NCBI GenBank assembly: GCA_003427395.1 | Contig: BFEA01000654.1 | Span: forward strand, 598,039 to 622,708 | Source: Chara braunii | Taxonomy: Eukaryota > Streptophyta > Charophyceae > Charales > Characeae | Length of the DNA stretch: 24,670 nucleotides | Direction of reading: 5' to 3' | Part shown: positions 9,420 through 18,940 of the stretch, piece after piece | How the letters are laid out: every line of letters begins with the position of its first letter | Numbering within the stretch: position 1 is the stretch's first letter | Program-made: the position numbers and the translations under genes | The notes under the pieces: model-generated | What the model was told of the DNA's origin: nothing | Database searches by the model: none | The model's input: the letters and a program-made list of their open reading frames with translations, nothing else

Positions 9420-10712
9420 ATGAGCTATAGTAAAGACACGCTGCTGGTAACTTGTACTCTACGTCGAGACAATTCGAAAGGCTGGGAAGAGGAAATTATC
9501 AGTGATGTTCAAACCCAAGTTGAAAAGATGAGAGAACAATCACTGAAATTAGTGAGTGAACAGAATATCATCGAGTACACGATTTATCTTCATGGATCGG
9601 ATGGAAAACTACAAAGTACGTACTCATTCACTGAAACTGCAGACCAAGCAAAAAGGAAATGGGGATCATTAGTGAGTCAGTCAAAAACTATAATCCCCCA
9701 GGACAGACTTGGTCATCTGGTACAGTGATCAATCAGTACACAGTCAGTGTTCGATCACTGTTCTATCACTATCCAATCAGCGTTCAGTCAAAGATCAATC
9801 AGTATATAATCAAAGTTTGATTATTATTCTATTTGTATTTCAAATGTCAGATACCAACCAGCAAACAACAGTTGCATCCAGTCATTAAGTGACTATTGTA
9901 TAGTGACTTACTACTTCGGCAGACCTTAAGCAACATTCAATCAGCAGCACTCAATCAACATTCAACCGATATCCAATTAACACCTTGTCATTTTATCTGT
10001 GTCAGAGATCAGTGTCAATTAGACAGTGCGTTTATCCAAAGACTCGAAAATCAGTCTGAACACTTTTCTACAATCCATGAGTACAGTACAGTCATTCTCG
10101 GTCCCGGAGGCTGTCCTTTTCAATCTCAACAAAGTTGCTTCTAAGGAGGCCTTCCAGCACCAGTACGTCACTGCAAACAGCATTAAGCAAGGGGGTCTGT
10201 CAATTTTTGTTGTCCTCACCAGCTTTGCAGGTGATACCGTATATGACCTGAGACCTTATGTGAAGAAGGGTAGAGAGACCCATGAACATTTTGATTCAGT
10301 CTGGATCACAGCGGCTCAGTACCTCGAGGAGAGAGAGAAAGAGTTTGATGAGAGAGGACTAAACTGATTTGCAGCTTTGGGTCGAAACTCTACTCTGACT
10401 ATCCCAGACCCCTGGTACCTTTTACTCTTGCAGACGACTCTTGTTGGGGTGACTTGGTGGAACTGGCAAAGAGGTACATTTCTCCTGCAACAGTCGACTA
10501 CGAGGCAGTTACCGAGCCATCTGACTTTCGACATCTCAGACGAGGGGTCTTCTCACGGCCGTATCTTCCTACTTTGTGGGAGGAATTTTGTGTTATGGTC
10601 GACTTCCGGATTATGTGTCTCCGATGGAAGTGTTCAGAGCTACCAGGCTTCCGGTGGTTCTCAGAAAGTACGGAGACATGGCCGAGAGCACAAGGAACAG
10701 ACAACTAAATGA
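9420..10712 (+). pseudogene. Unrecognised two-exon gene family, copy 1 (broken)
   Basis: Block A (9420-9671) starts at an ATG and contains MREQSLKLVSEQNIIEYTIY and a SFTETADQAKRKW end, matching copies 2 and 3. It ends at a GTGAGT donor-like site (9672) after 84 whole codons. Block B begins at ATG 10077 (MSTVQSFSVPEAV), then LSIFVVL, GRETHEHFDSVWI, EEREKEFDERG. A one-base loss relative to copy 2 near 10363 gives a stop at 10365-10367. Homology continues two bases out of frame with WGDLVELAKRYISP, FRHLRRGVF, LPTLWEEF and LRWKCSELPGF. A deletion of about 20 nt near 10660 shifts it again, and the basic C-terminus RRHGREHKEQTTK ends at TGA 10710. The ancestral protein was roughly 310-330 residues. 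No known domain was recognised; the basic tail suggests, without proof, nucleic-acid binding. Confidence 0.75.
9672..10076 (+). other. Intron-like gap of copy 1
   Basis: Begins GTGAGT immediately after a codon boundary. The gap is full of related short words (ATCAATCAGTA, CAGTGTTCGATCACTGTTC, CAATCAGCGTTCAGTC). Copies 2 and 3 have similar ATCAATCA-type words in the same place. The acceptor next to the block-B ATG seems lost here (AATCCATG, where copy 2 has TTCAGCACATG). Downstream ACAG sites at 10086 and 10091 could substitute; the one at 10091 keeps phase 0. Confidence 0.5.
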
Positions 10713-11203
10713 GAGATTGTGAGTGTGACCCAGAGGGATGAGTGAGGACTCGAGATTAGTGCTGGCTATGATCTCCTTCATGTGTACTTCCTGGGACCAT
10801 TATGAGTTGTCATTCTTCCCTCATCTGACTTTATCATTGTTTGAGTCAGTCAGTCGTGTATCTTTGCTTTGCATTGCTGTCGATTGCATTTCCTGATGAT
10901 TCTGTCACAGTTCTCAAAATCAGAAAATTGGTAAAGTTGATGCATGCGTGACGCACTAGAATTTTATGAGTATTATCTGCATTACCATTGCTGTTCCGAA
11001 TCACAATTAAAGATTCGCAAGACCGGGGACCGGCGAAGACCGCAAATGAAGGGTCTCGCTCGAAGCCGGACGCACACAACAGGAAGGGATTTGCTTTATT
11101 TAATTTATTTTATTTATTGCAATCATCATCCAAAATCCTGCGTGACAGCTTGTTGACTTTCTGGTCATCCGAAGTGGCCTGACTGGAAAAAGTGCGACAC
11201 CGT
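10713..11203 (+). repeat. Conserved 3' flank of the gene family, copy 1
   Basis: Homology with copies 2 and 3 continues past the stop: GAGAGAT, GAGGGATGAGTGAGGACTC, TGCTGGC, TTATGAGTTGTCATTCTTCC, the box at 11009-11093, then an AT-rich tract. It ends with a GGAAAAAGTGCGACACCGTG terminus near 11203. The polyadenylation-like hexamer is degraded (AATTAAA). Similarity is lost right after the terminus, where a fragment of the LTR-like element's ORF begins. Confidence 0.7.
11009..11093 (+). promoter_or_regulatory. Highly conserved 3' noncoding box, copy 1
   Basis: Runs from AAAGATTC to GGGATTTG. Positions 11058-11093 are identical over 36 nt to 16892-16927. A possible stem pairs GCG(A)AGACC with GGTCTCGC around a loop containing GCAAATGAA, with flanking CCGG/CCGG. 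It could be a 3' processing, reverse-transcription or transposition signal; the function is unknown. Confidence 0.65.
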
Positions 11204-11473
11204 GCCGAGAGGAGGTGTAGGAGAGATGGGGTCACATACGAAATCAAGGTGATCGTCTCTTATTTGGAGGTAGAGATTTCGACGGACACGGTAGAGAGGG
11301 AGAAACACCATTTGGACCAGGATACAGAGGCTGAGAGCGACGCCGGTGACCTGAACGCGGAAACTCAGTCCTGGCATGGATTGGACCAGTGGTGATGGGA
11401 CCACCCTCCGGCGGAGCCAGTGGAGAGCGGCCCAGAGGCCAACTCACAGCGGCGGAGGGGTCAGCACCGCTAG
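11192..11473 (+). pseudogene. Fragment of the LTR-like element's ORF (third copy)
   Basis: The translation HRAERRCRRDGVTYEIKV, then EREKHHLDQDTEAESDAGD and QSWHGLDQW, follows in order the 5767-6033 segment (YRAEWRFRRDRKT, EREQQELGRDSEAESEAND, RSFHGLEQW). A TGA at 11393-11395 replaces an Arg codon, after which similarity continues in frame (PVESGPEANS against SVEDGPEASS) to TAG at 11471. The fragment starts almost exactly where the copy-1 3' flank ends, so one element probably inserted at, or was truncated against, the other. Function unknown. Confidence 0.65.
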
Positions 11474-11639
11474 GCCGATAGACGCGGAGGCCAACCTGAG
11501 ACGGGGACAACTGGGAGCGCAAGGCAGTGGCCAGTGTGTGGTTCGCATGAGGCAGTGTCTCTCGAGAGTTAGAAGAGAGGATCGAAGGTCAACGTGGGGA
11601 AGGATGGTTCGTGTGAGGTTGAAGAAGCAATGTTGCATC

Positions 11640-11830
11640 GGCGGCTGAGTGCTGAGAGCGAGAGAGGTGGTGTAGTTAAGGTGGACGTCGACCATTTATG
11701 AGGACATCTAGCCGCGCGAGACGGTCGCCACTTGCCTGACTGGTGCGACCAATGAGGGGAGAGAGAAGCTAGGCGGCTAAGTGCTAAGAGTGGAAGATGA
11801 GTTGACGTCAACGTATTAGGACACAGTGTG
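11640..11830 (+). repeat. 132-bp offset direct repeat with GACGTC cores
   Basis: GGCGGCTGAGTGCTGAGAG at 11640 recurs as GGCGGCTAAGTGCTAAGAG at 11772. Each is followed by a TNGACGTC(A/G)AC site and then an ATTTATGAGGACA or TATTAGGACACA block. The second carries a perfect 12-bp palindrome, GTTGACGTCAAC, at 11801-11812. Confidence 0.7.
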
Positions 11831-14800
11831 AAGAGGCGAGCCTATTAGGGGCGAGATTAGACATCTTTATGGCTATCCCAAGCTAGTGGGATATAATGCC
11901 TCCGCATGGGAAGGTAATGTGGTTGGCTTCGCCCCACTCACGTGAGTTGAGACACTACGAGGGATAATGAGAGAGGCGACATTCGTTGTTGATGGCAACT
12001 TCTAACGGTCATACCAAGAGAGAAGGGAATGTTGTGCGCGACATGCACAGGGGTAGAAAGGGAGTTGGTGGCTTCTTGCTGGACGTAGCAGATGAAGTCT
12101 GCGCTCTTTCTGCCGACGTCCCCTTCGTCGGATGCTTCCTACTTGCATGCCTGTAGCGACTTCACCTCTCTCTGATACTCGCTGGTCATTGAGGCAACGA
12201 GAGTGCTACTCCGCGCTTTAGTCTCTTACGTGGGTCTGCGTAATCTTCTGCCACTTTGATGAGATTTGCGATGATGGGGCATCGGCAAGGATCAAACCCT
12301 GGTCATGACTTGAAAGAGAGGGATCAGATGGCAGGGTCTTCTCGAGTCTTCAAGGTTTTACAAGTTCGCTATTGAAATCAAATGTACGACTCCAACACTG
12401 GCCATTGAGTGTGTGAGGCTTATGGGCTCCCACGAAAATGCTAGGTGATCCACATCACTCCTACCGAGAGCTCTTCTGATAGAGGTCTGCTCCTCATGAT
12501 GTGCGACTGAGAACGTTTATATGGGATGACGCCATCTGATTCACGGACTCAGTCTTCTCTGTTTGTGCGTGTTAACTCGACTCATGTATAACGAGACGGG
12601 AGAGAACGAGCCAGCTAGTTACCATCAACACGCACTTGGGAGAGAAAACCAGATTTCTATCCTCGAGGCGCTGCATGTAGGCGTGAATAGTGTCGACCCT
12701 ACTAAGTTTTTGGCTTCTCTTCCACCCTCACGGAAGGGGAGGTTAAATTATGTGAAAATTAGTAAGGTCACTTTCAAGTCGGTATCGTGGGTTAAGCTAT
12801 GATCAGCAACTTTTATGCCATCTCTCCCGATAACGCGTCTATCTGCCCGTTCTGTCGTGTCACCTATATAGGGTAATGCGAGCGCTGGCCCAAGTTCATT
12901 GGCAGCTTGCCACGAGCGAGAAGCCTTGCAGTCCTGGAAAGAAGTATGAACTCAAACATAGTGGTATTTGTCACTGAGACCAGTCTTTATGCACAAATAT
13001 TGGTAAGGTAAGTTTTTGCCATCTAGTTCTGTGTTCAGACGTTTGATTCAGTACGACAGATAGAGTATGATCCCCTTTGGAAGGTGGATTAGTTCAACAG
13101 CAGGTTGGCGTACACGGTCGAACCAATGGGTGTGTAACACGTTTTTAACGACACCAGTCATTAATCTGATCTCTACGATCATGCGGTGGGCCTAACTTTG
13201 TCTTTCTACCTAGTGTCGTCTCGTGTGCTATTCTGCTCAGTGCTCATGCACCCCTTTCGTGATTTAGCCTACCAGATCAAATCAAGCGAGCTTGGTAGCA
13301 CTCTCTGATGGGGGACTGCTACTTAAGCTCTCGCCTATTGGTCTTCAGGCAAAGTGTGGGCGGGCAAAGACTGACAATGACAAAGAGACGGTGAGTATAA
13401 ACACGAATGAAATTTGGGAATTGCATGATGAATGAGCTGGTCGTTATCTCTGTTTCTGATTATCCATTCTGATGGGCAGGAAAAAGTTATTGAAAAGAGT
13501 GGCGTACCTTCTAGTTAAGTAACTCGTTGACGGGGACTGATCAAGGTCGTAACCCAAGTTGATGGGCTGAGTTAGTGTTGTATAAATTTCCTTGAGACGT
13601 CCTACCGAATTGCTAGTCAATGGGGAAAGGGGTGTGTCACATCTCCTTGACAACGTTTGGGGACTCTTTCGTGAGTGAATGTGTACTCTGACTGTGATCC
13701 TGGACTCAGTGTTTGTCATACTTGCACTGGAGAGGTAATAATAGTTTTGATTAGTTAATTAATTATCAGACTTCATTTTTTTTTAGCTAGTTGTTGATCG
13801 TTTACCATTTTCCGCTGAATAAAAAGAATACTTCAGGCAATCTCCGAGGGCCTTGACTCAGTGAATCATCCGATTCGGAAGACTAGTGAGGCTTGTGTCC
13901 GACTACTCATTATGGGTTTCCGTCACGACTATCAGCAAGTATATTGCGTGCTACTCGCTTGAACCGTTTCAGTTTAGTTGTAGTCATGTTGTGAATCCAG
14001 AGAGCAATTTCTCCCAGTGTGCGAGTGGAGGCTGACAATACATGTGTACCCCGAGTTATTCTCATAGGTCGTGTGAAGACTCGTCATTCAAGTAGGAAAC
14101 GACTTTCAAAGGTCTAGCCAGAGAACATTTGTCTTATGCCTGTGAGAAGGGCGCCTTATGTTGTGACTCATAATCACACACGAGCGGGATCCGAGTTCAA
14201 ATACTGCGTGATAGTTAAGGACAACCTACTCCGGGTCTCATCTTAGCCTACGTTCATGGTCTAGTGGCATTCACTTCAGATGACTCTCAGCATATTGTAT
14301 GTGAAAGGTACAGTGCTTGAAACAGCCTGGCGTAAATCTAGGAGTGAGAATTGTAACTCACTAAGCTTCAAGTTGGTGCTTCGCTCAAGTGGGTATTACA
14401 GTATGCGCTTCCTCAAGAGGCCACCTCAAACGAGGCATATTGTTACCGACACCAGTGTACTTTTCCTGATGAAGCTCAATATCATAGGCACTCCGTGTAC
14501 TACTCGGACGAGATTTTCGCCTGTTATTTGAGCACACTACCTGGATGGCGCTCACTATAAGTGGCGTCCTCTGTGCCACTCAGGCAAAGTCAGTCTGTGA
14601 TGTTGGAAGAATGTTTGGGGTTTTACTCAGATGAAGTTCACAAGGAATGAGACTCGTTGTGGTATATAGGTGGGCCACTAGTCAGTGCTTGGTGTTGAAA
14701 CTCTCGTAACGTAGTAGCTTGTTCTGCTCAGTGCACAAATAAGACAATCCTTGGCTAAGTTAAACAGTAGACAGTCTGCTAGCTCTTAGTATGAATCAAC

Positions 14801-15053
14801 TATGGCCCGTTAACCGCTAATTTAGTAGCAGACTTCCATTAAGAGTTCTCATCACGGACTAACCACTGCAACCCTCCCCCCCTGTTGTATAAGCCCCGGC
14901 CGCAAGACCGCTGGTTTCTTTCTTTCTTTCTTCTTCCTGCCCTGTTTACCGGGAAAGTTGATAGAAGGGAAAAAAATATGAAGATATTGAGATATTGGTG
15001 TTGAAGGGTAACACGATCATAAAAAGTTCTCCAGCAGCTCACACTACTACTCG
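11831..15053. other. 3.2 kb without a supported gene
   Basis: Only short ORFs with no shared motifs on either strand. The region resembles 6999-9419 in texture, with many TGAGT/ACTCA words. A (TTTC)4 run lies at about 14918-14934. No RNA gene or repeat with clear boundaries was found. Confidence 0.5.
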
Positions 15054-15472
15054 TTGCCTACGCGGCAAGTGACACAGTGTTGGTGTATCAACTTATTACC
15101 CCTTGAGGCATTGTCAGTCACCACCTCCCTGTTACTTATTTCGTTTGTTATCCAGTTTGAGCAGCATGCCAATATCGTTCAGTCGGCCCACTTAAGTAGA
15201 GAACTGTGGTTTAATATCTTGCGCTGTTTAACAATTATCATTACTCAGTCGGTGAGCAACACATTTCTCTACTGGAGGTTAATCTTGAAGTTTGTGGAAT
15301 TTGCTAGCCTTATCCCTCTATATGAGCCGACAACGCTGGCAGTTGTACTACCTCTTCTCAGCAGCCTGCAAGGCCCTGAGTCACGGAAGCAGAGAAAGAT
15401 CATGAAAGAGGAGGAAATTGTAGTGATTAAAAGCGGGGTTATTAAAGATAAGCATGAAAACTGAGAGTCTGA
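15054..15472. other. Upstream flank of copy 2, no supported gene
   Basis: A 136-codon open frame (15054-15464) starts at TTG, is hydrophobic and has no match in copies 1 or 3. The real block A lies just downstream in a different frame, so this frame is probably chance. Confidence 0.5.
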
Positions 15473-16532
15473 GGTTGTTGCGTGTGTGAACTTCAGAAGC
15501 CGGTCCTAAGGGAGAGAGCAATCCAGAGGGTTGAAGAAAAAAAATACCTAGAATATGTAATATATTTCAAGACCACACTAGCAAACTCCATAGCACGGGT
15601 TCATCTCTAGAAATTATTGAGCAAGCGAGAGCAGAGCTCAGATAAACCCTTTCCTCTTAGTGAAGGATACAATGATCAATTTGCTCTACAATCATGATCA
15701 TCTGTGTCACCAGCAGACGGCGTTCCACCACTAAGTGACATGTGTGCAGTGACTTATTATATCGACCATATTCACTCATCTGAGCTGTTGTAAGACATCA
15801 GTCAGACTCAATCAAGCGTTCGGTCATTTCCAGACTGTCTTCTTCTAAAAATAGAACTCTGGGTTCGTTTCAACTTCTACTTCAGCACATGAGTGCAGTT
15901 CAATTATTATCAGTTTATGAGACTGTCTTGACCAGTCTCAATCAGATCGTTTTCATGGATGCCTTCTCGTATCGGTATATCAGTGCAAGGAGAACTACCT
16001 ATCTTTGTAGTTCATACCGAGTTTGCAGAGGGCTTCATTCATGATTTGATAATCTATTTGAAAAAAGGCAAGGAGACTCATGAGCAGTTTGATTCAGTTT
16101 GGATCTCATCAGTCAGGTACCTTGAAGAGAAAGAGAGAGAGTTTGATGAGAATGGTACCAAGTTGATCCGTAGTTTTGGGCCGAAGCTCTACTCTGATTA
16201 TCCCAAACCTCCAGTACCATTCACTCTCACAGACGGCTCCTGCTGGGGTGACTTGGTCGATTTGGCTAAGAGGTACATTTCTCCTGCATTGATGGATTAT
16301 AAGGCAGTGACTGAGTCATCAGAGTTTAGGCATATAAGACCAGGGATTTTCCCTCAACCATATCTTTCTACTCTATGAGAAAAATTTTGTACTATGGTTG
16401 ATTTTCGCATCATGGGACTTTGGTTGGAAATGTTCTGAACTTGCGGGTTTTAGGTGCCTTTACATTCAGAGGCCACAATCCCAAGAAGTACGTAGACATG
16501 GCTCGAGGCACAAGAGGCGCACTGTCAAATGA
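15473..16532 (+). pseudogene. Unrecognised two-exon gene family, copy 2 (broken)
   Basis: Block A remnant: LRERAIQRVEEKKYLEYVIY (from 15506) matches copy 3's LREQVVQRIGENNVEYVFY. That frame ends at TAG 15608, and the next part, SSLEIIEQARAEL, is in another frame (15601-15642). Block B has an ATG at 15889 (MSAVQLLSVYETV) preceded by a good acceptor, TTCAG, with CAC-ATG in phase 0. A deletion of about 13 nt near 15990 shifts frame. The long open part 15959-16375 carries LPIFVVH, GKETHEQFDSVWIS, LIRSFGPKLYSDYP, SCWGDLVDLAKRYISP and IFPQPYLSTL. TGA at 16376 replaces a conserved Trp, and an extra base near 16424 shifts frame again. The end RRHGSRHKRRTVK stops at 16530. It cannot make the full protein. 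Confidence 0.75.
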
Positions 16533-16838
16533 GAGATCAATGGTGAGACTTTAGAGGGATGAATGAGGACTCTTGACTAATGCTGGCCGTGTCTATTCAC
16601 TTGTGCTTTCCTAAGATAATTATGAGTTTTCATTCTTCCCTCATTTATCCTTGTTCTTGCCCTAGTCAGTCAGTATTGCTTTTTTTGCATTGCCTCTGGT
16701 TGATGATTGCTTTTTCAGATGATCCCGCCACAGTTCTCAAACTTAGTAAATTGGCAAAATTGATGTATGCATGACATATCAGAATCTTATGACTATTATT
16801 TGCATGATTCTTTGTTGTTCCGAATAAGACCGAATTAA

Positions 16839-16844
16839 AATAAA
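16839..16844 (+). promoter_or_regulatory. AATAAA polyadenylation-type signal, copy 2
   Basis: Lies about 310 nt after the stop, directly before the conserved box. Copy 3 has the same hexamer in the same place (21249-21254, minus strand). Confidence 0.5.
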
Positions 16845-16927
16845 AGATTCCTAAGACCGGGGATCGATGAAGACTGTGATTTAAGGGTCTTGCTCGAAGC
16901 CGGACGCACACAACAGGAAGGGATTTG
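16842..16927 (+). promoter_or_regulatory. Highly conserved 3' noncoding box, copy 2
   Basis: Same box as 11009-11093, with the 36-nt identical core at 16892-16927. The inner stem is AAGACT/GGTCTT, with a U-G pair where copy 1 has C-G. Confidence 0.65.
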
Positions 16928-17074
16928 ATTTATTTAATTTCATTTATTTATTGCATCCAACATTCAAAATCCTGCGTGATAATCTGTTGGCTTTCGGGTC
17001 GCCTGAAAAGCCCCGGCTAGAAAAAGTATGATAACGTGCGCACCGGAAGGACGACGTGGCGGGAGATGATAACA

Positions 17075-17276
17075 CGGGCGCAGAGAGGAGAGGGGCTTGC
17101 TGCGCACGTGCGTAGCGGAAAGAGGACGTGGGTTGACGTGTCAGTCTGTCGGTGTAGGGGTTATTAGTGAGAGGGTCGCAGAGGGAAGAGGGCCCCATTG
17201 CGCACGTGCGCAGCATAAGGAGAATGTTGATCGACCGGAGGCGCAGCGGCGTGTGGGCGAGCAAATGTGGGCGAGG
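17075..17276. repeat. 98-bp imperfect tandem repeat with CACGTG palindromes
   Basis: TGCGCACGTGCG occurs at 17101 and 17199, each preceded by GGGCGCAGAGAGGAGAGGGG- or GGGTCGCAGAGGGAAGAGGG-type sequence. The second forms a perfect 14-bp palindrome (17199-17212). The first extends to a near-palindrome of 18 bp with two mismatched positions. Confidence 0.75.
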
Positions 17277-17324
17277 GACGAGGGACGAACTACAAAGTGG
17301 CGATGGCGGATTGAGGTACGTCTT

Positions 17325-17342
17325 TCTCTCTCTCTCTCTCTC
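17325..17342. repeat. (TC)n tract 1
   Basis: Nine TC units, followed by a short non-repeat and a much longer tract. Confidence 0.9.
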
Positions 17343-17374
17343 AAACAAAATTTGTCTCTCTTTGCCTTAGTCAT

Positions 17375-17376
<2 letters not shown>

Positions 17377-17434
<58 letters not shown>
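17377..17434. repeat. (TC)n tract 2
   Basis: 29 uninterrupted TC units on the plus strand. Confidence 0.97.
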
Positions 17435-17438
<4 letters not shown>

Positions 17439-17515
17439 GAAAATAGTCACCATATAACTTGGTTGTGTGGAGGGTTGGACTCTATCATTGTCTTCGCTTC
17501 CCGTGCGTTGGCCGA

Positions 17516-17553
17516 TGAAGAGGAAGAGGGCGGGGGGGGGGAAGGGGGGAGAC
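17516..17553 (+). repeat. Purine tract with long G runs
   Basis: GAAGAGGAAGAGGG, then G runs of 10 and 6. Apart from two non-purine positions it is all purine on the plus strand, opposite in sense to the neighbouring (TC)n tracts. Confidence 0.8.
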
Positions 17554-17581
17554 ATGTCTTACGGAGGAGGAGCGGAGGAAG

Positions 17582-17634
17582 GATGATCATTATGACGATG
17601 ATGACGACGATGACGATGATGATGATGATGATAT
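17582..17634 (+). repeat. GATGAC/GATGAT triplet-based repeat
   Basis: Degenerate (GAT)/(GAC) triplets, giving Met/Thr or Asp-rich pseudo-ORFs. No gene is implied. Confidence 0.85.
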
Positions 17635-17659
17635 TAGTAATTGGAAAAGATTATGAAAT

Positions 17660-17663
<4 letters not shown>

Positions 17664-17707
<44 letters not shown>
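17664..17707. repeat. (CT)n tract 3
   Basis: 22 uninterrupted CT units. Confidence 0.97.
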
Positions 17708-17712
<5 letters not shown>

Positions 17713-18500
17713 GTGTATTTTAGCATATACTTTTTGTTCTTAAGCTACCTGCCACTCTGATTGCCAGAAAATTGTCGATAATGAGGGGCAGGGCCCAACG
17801 AGGGTATGTGGTCCTGAGAAACTTGAAGTACGAACGTGCCCTTCGATCTGGACAAGGTTCATACTAGGTTCTTCATACTAATGTACTGAAGTCTCAACGA
17901 CGTCCCACAGGAGTCGGATTTTGATTGAATCTATTACGTTTTAAGGCCGATTGGAGGGACACGTAGGAGGGGGAAGGGACGGGGGACGGAGGAAGGGGTG
18001 GAAGGCGGAGGGCAGGGAAGGGAGGTGGAGATGGCCGGTGGAGGAGTGAGAAAAACGCTGACATCATCGTTTACTTTGCCCTATGGAATTCCACGATTGT
18101 CATTAATCCAATGTAAGGCAGATCCTGATTGTTCCTGTCGCTCGCTATCTTCATCGTGAAGCAGACCGTCCATTGCTCATCATCAATAAATTATTAAATT
18201 GTGAAAAAGATGTCGTCCCGCATGAATGGGCCTCGTGTGCGCGCTCGCACGTGAGAGATTATTTTTTAATTTTTTTTTCTTGAGTTTCGTTTTTGCAGTG
18301 ATTAAGTTTTCCATTCTCTTTGTCGTCAGGGGGCATTCTCTCTTTGTTCGCATGAATCTTCACATTTCATTCCTGAGGAGAAATGCTGTGTTGTCGGTTA
18401 CCTGTACAGGCCACAATTTTTTTTTATTTTCTTAAATTAAATTTCTCGACTTTTCCTCAGTTCTTATTCCTACCAGAGGAAGTTTTTTTTTATTGCTTTT
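17708..18500. other. Unclassified DNA with a G-rich purine block, no supported gene
   Basis: From about 17946 to 18045 the plus strand is nearly all purine with many GGG-GGGGG runs, so G-quadruplex formation is plausible. The rest is mixed sequence with poly(T) runs. The 69-codon ORF at 18226-18435 is low-complexity and unsupported. Confidence 0.55.
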
Positions 18501-18507
18501 CTCATTT

Positions 18508-18765
18508 CATGTGATGGAATACGACAACAATATGCTTCTGCTGCACTCAGCTTTTGCTTAGGGGCACTGTCACACTTGGACTTCCTACAACGTATCTCAC
18601 CAAAAATCACGTCCTGATTCACTTGAGATTTGTTTTGCCACTTCGTGTCATGTTGTACTCCAACAGGGCGTACCTGACATAGTCATACTAGGTCTTTTGA
18701 CAACGCATCTGACCACAAATTAAGGCCACATGAGCCCCCCCCCCCCATTGCGTGTGATGGAATGC
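18508..18765. repeat. Degenerate direct repeat with GTGATGGAAT word
   Basis: CATGTGATGGAATACGACA near 18509 and CGTGTGATGGAATGCTACA near 18750 match. So do CTACAACGTATCTCACCAAAAAT near 18586 and TGACAACGCATCTGACCACAAAT near 18698. This suggests a decayed family related to the units that follow. Confidence 0.5.
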
Positions 18766-18808
18766 TACAGCGGTTTTTTTTTTTTTTTTTTTTTTGGGGG
18801 GGGGGGGG
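18735..18808. repeat. C12 / T22 / G13 homopolymer cluster
   Basis: C12 at 18735-18746, T22 at 18774-18795 and G13 at 18796-18808. The T and G runs are adjacent. Run lengths may be affected by sequencing error. Confidence 0.8.
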
Positions 18809-18810
18809 CT

Positions 18811-18918
18811 ATATTCTTACAACACACCGCTCGCCTGTTGAAATGCAGACCCGTGTTCGAAGATTCACAAAGAACACTAGGGGCCGGAATTACAAAGAAG
18901 ATCAGTATGGCCCCTGGA
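18811..18918 (+). repeat. Stem-bearing dispersed unit A1
   Basis: Contains TTCTTACAACACACCGCTCG, CCTGTTGAAATGCAGACC, GTTCGAAGATTCACAAAGAA, and arms AGGGGCC (18879-18885) and GGCCCCT (18909-18915) around GGAATTACAAAGAAGATCAG. A T-rich tract follows. Near-identical to unit A2 at 19339. Confidence 0.75.
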
Positions 18919-18940
18919 TTTTTTTTAATTTTTTTTTTGT

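Larger units (their letters stand above)
16533..17040 (+). repeat. Conserved 3' flank of the gene family, copy 2
   Basis: Matches the other copies from GAGAGATC through GAGGGATGAATGAGGACTC, ATTATGAGTTTTCATTCTTCC and the box at 16842-16927, to TAGAAAAAGTATGATAACGTG near 17040. An intact AATAAA lies at 16839-16844. A potential terminal hairpin, TTTCGGG-TCG-CCTGAAA (one G-T pair), begins near 16992. Confidence 0.7.

Noticed and set aside
15054-15464. 136-codon hydrophobic ORF as a membrane protein
   Set aside because: TTG start, no counterpart in the other two family copies, and the true block A lies just downstream in a different frame.
17097-17723. 208-codon plus-strand ORF
   Set aside because: Most of it is translated (TC)n and GATGAC repeat. 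No independent coding signal.
18840-18885. tRNA gene or classic tRNA-derived SINE
   Set aside because: T-loop-like GTTCGAA words are present, but no A box, acceptor pairing or cloverleaf could be formed.
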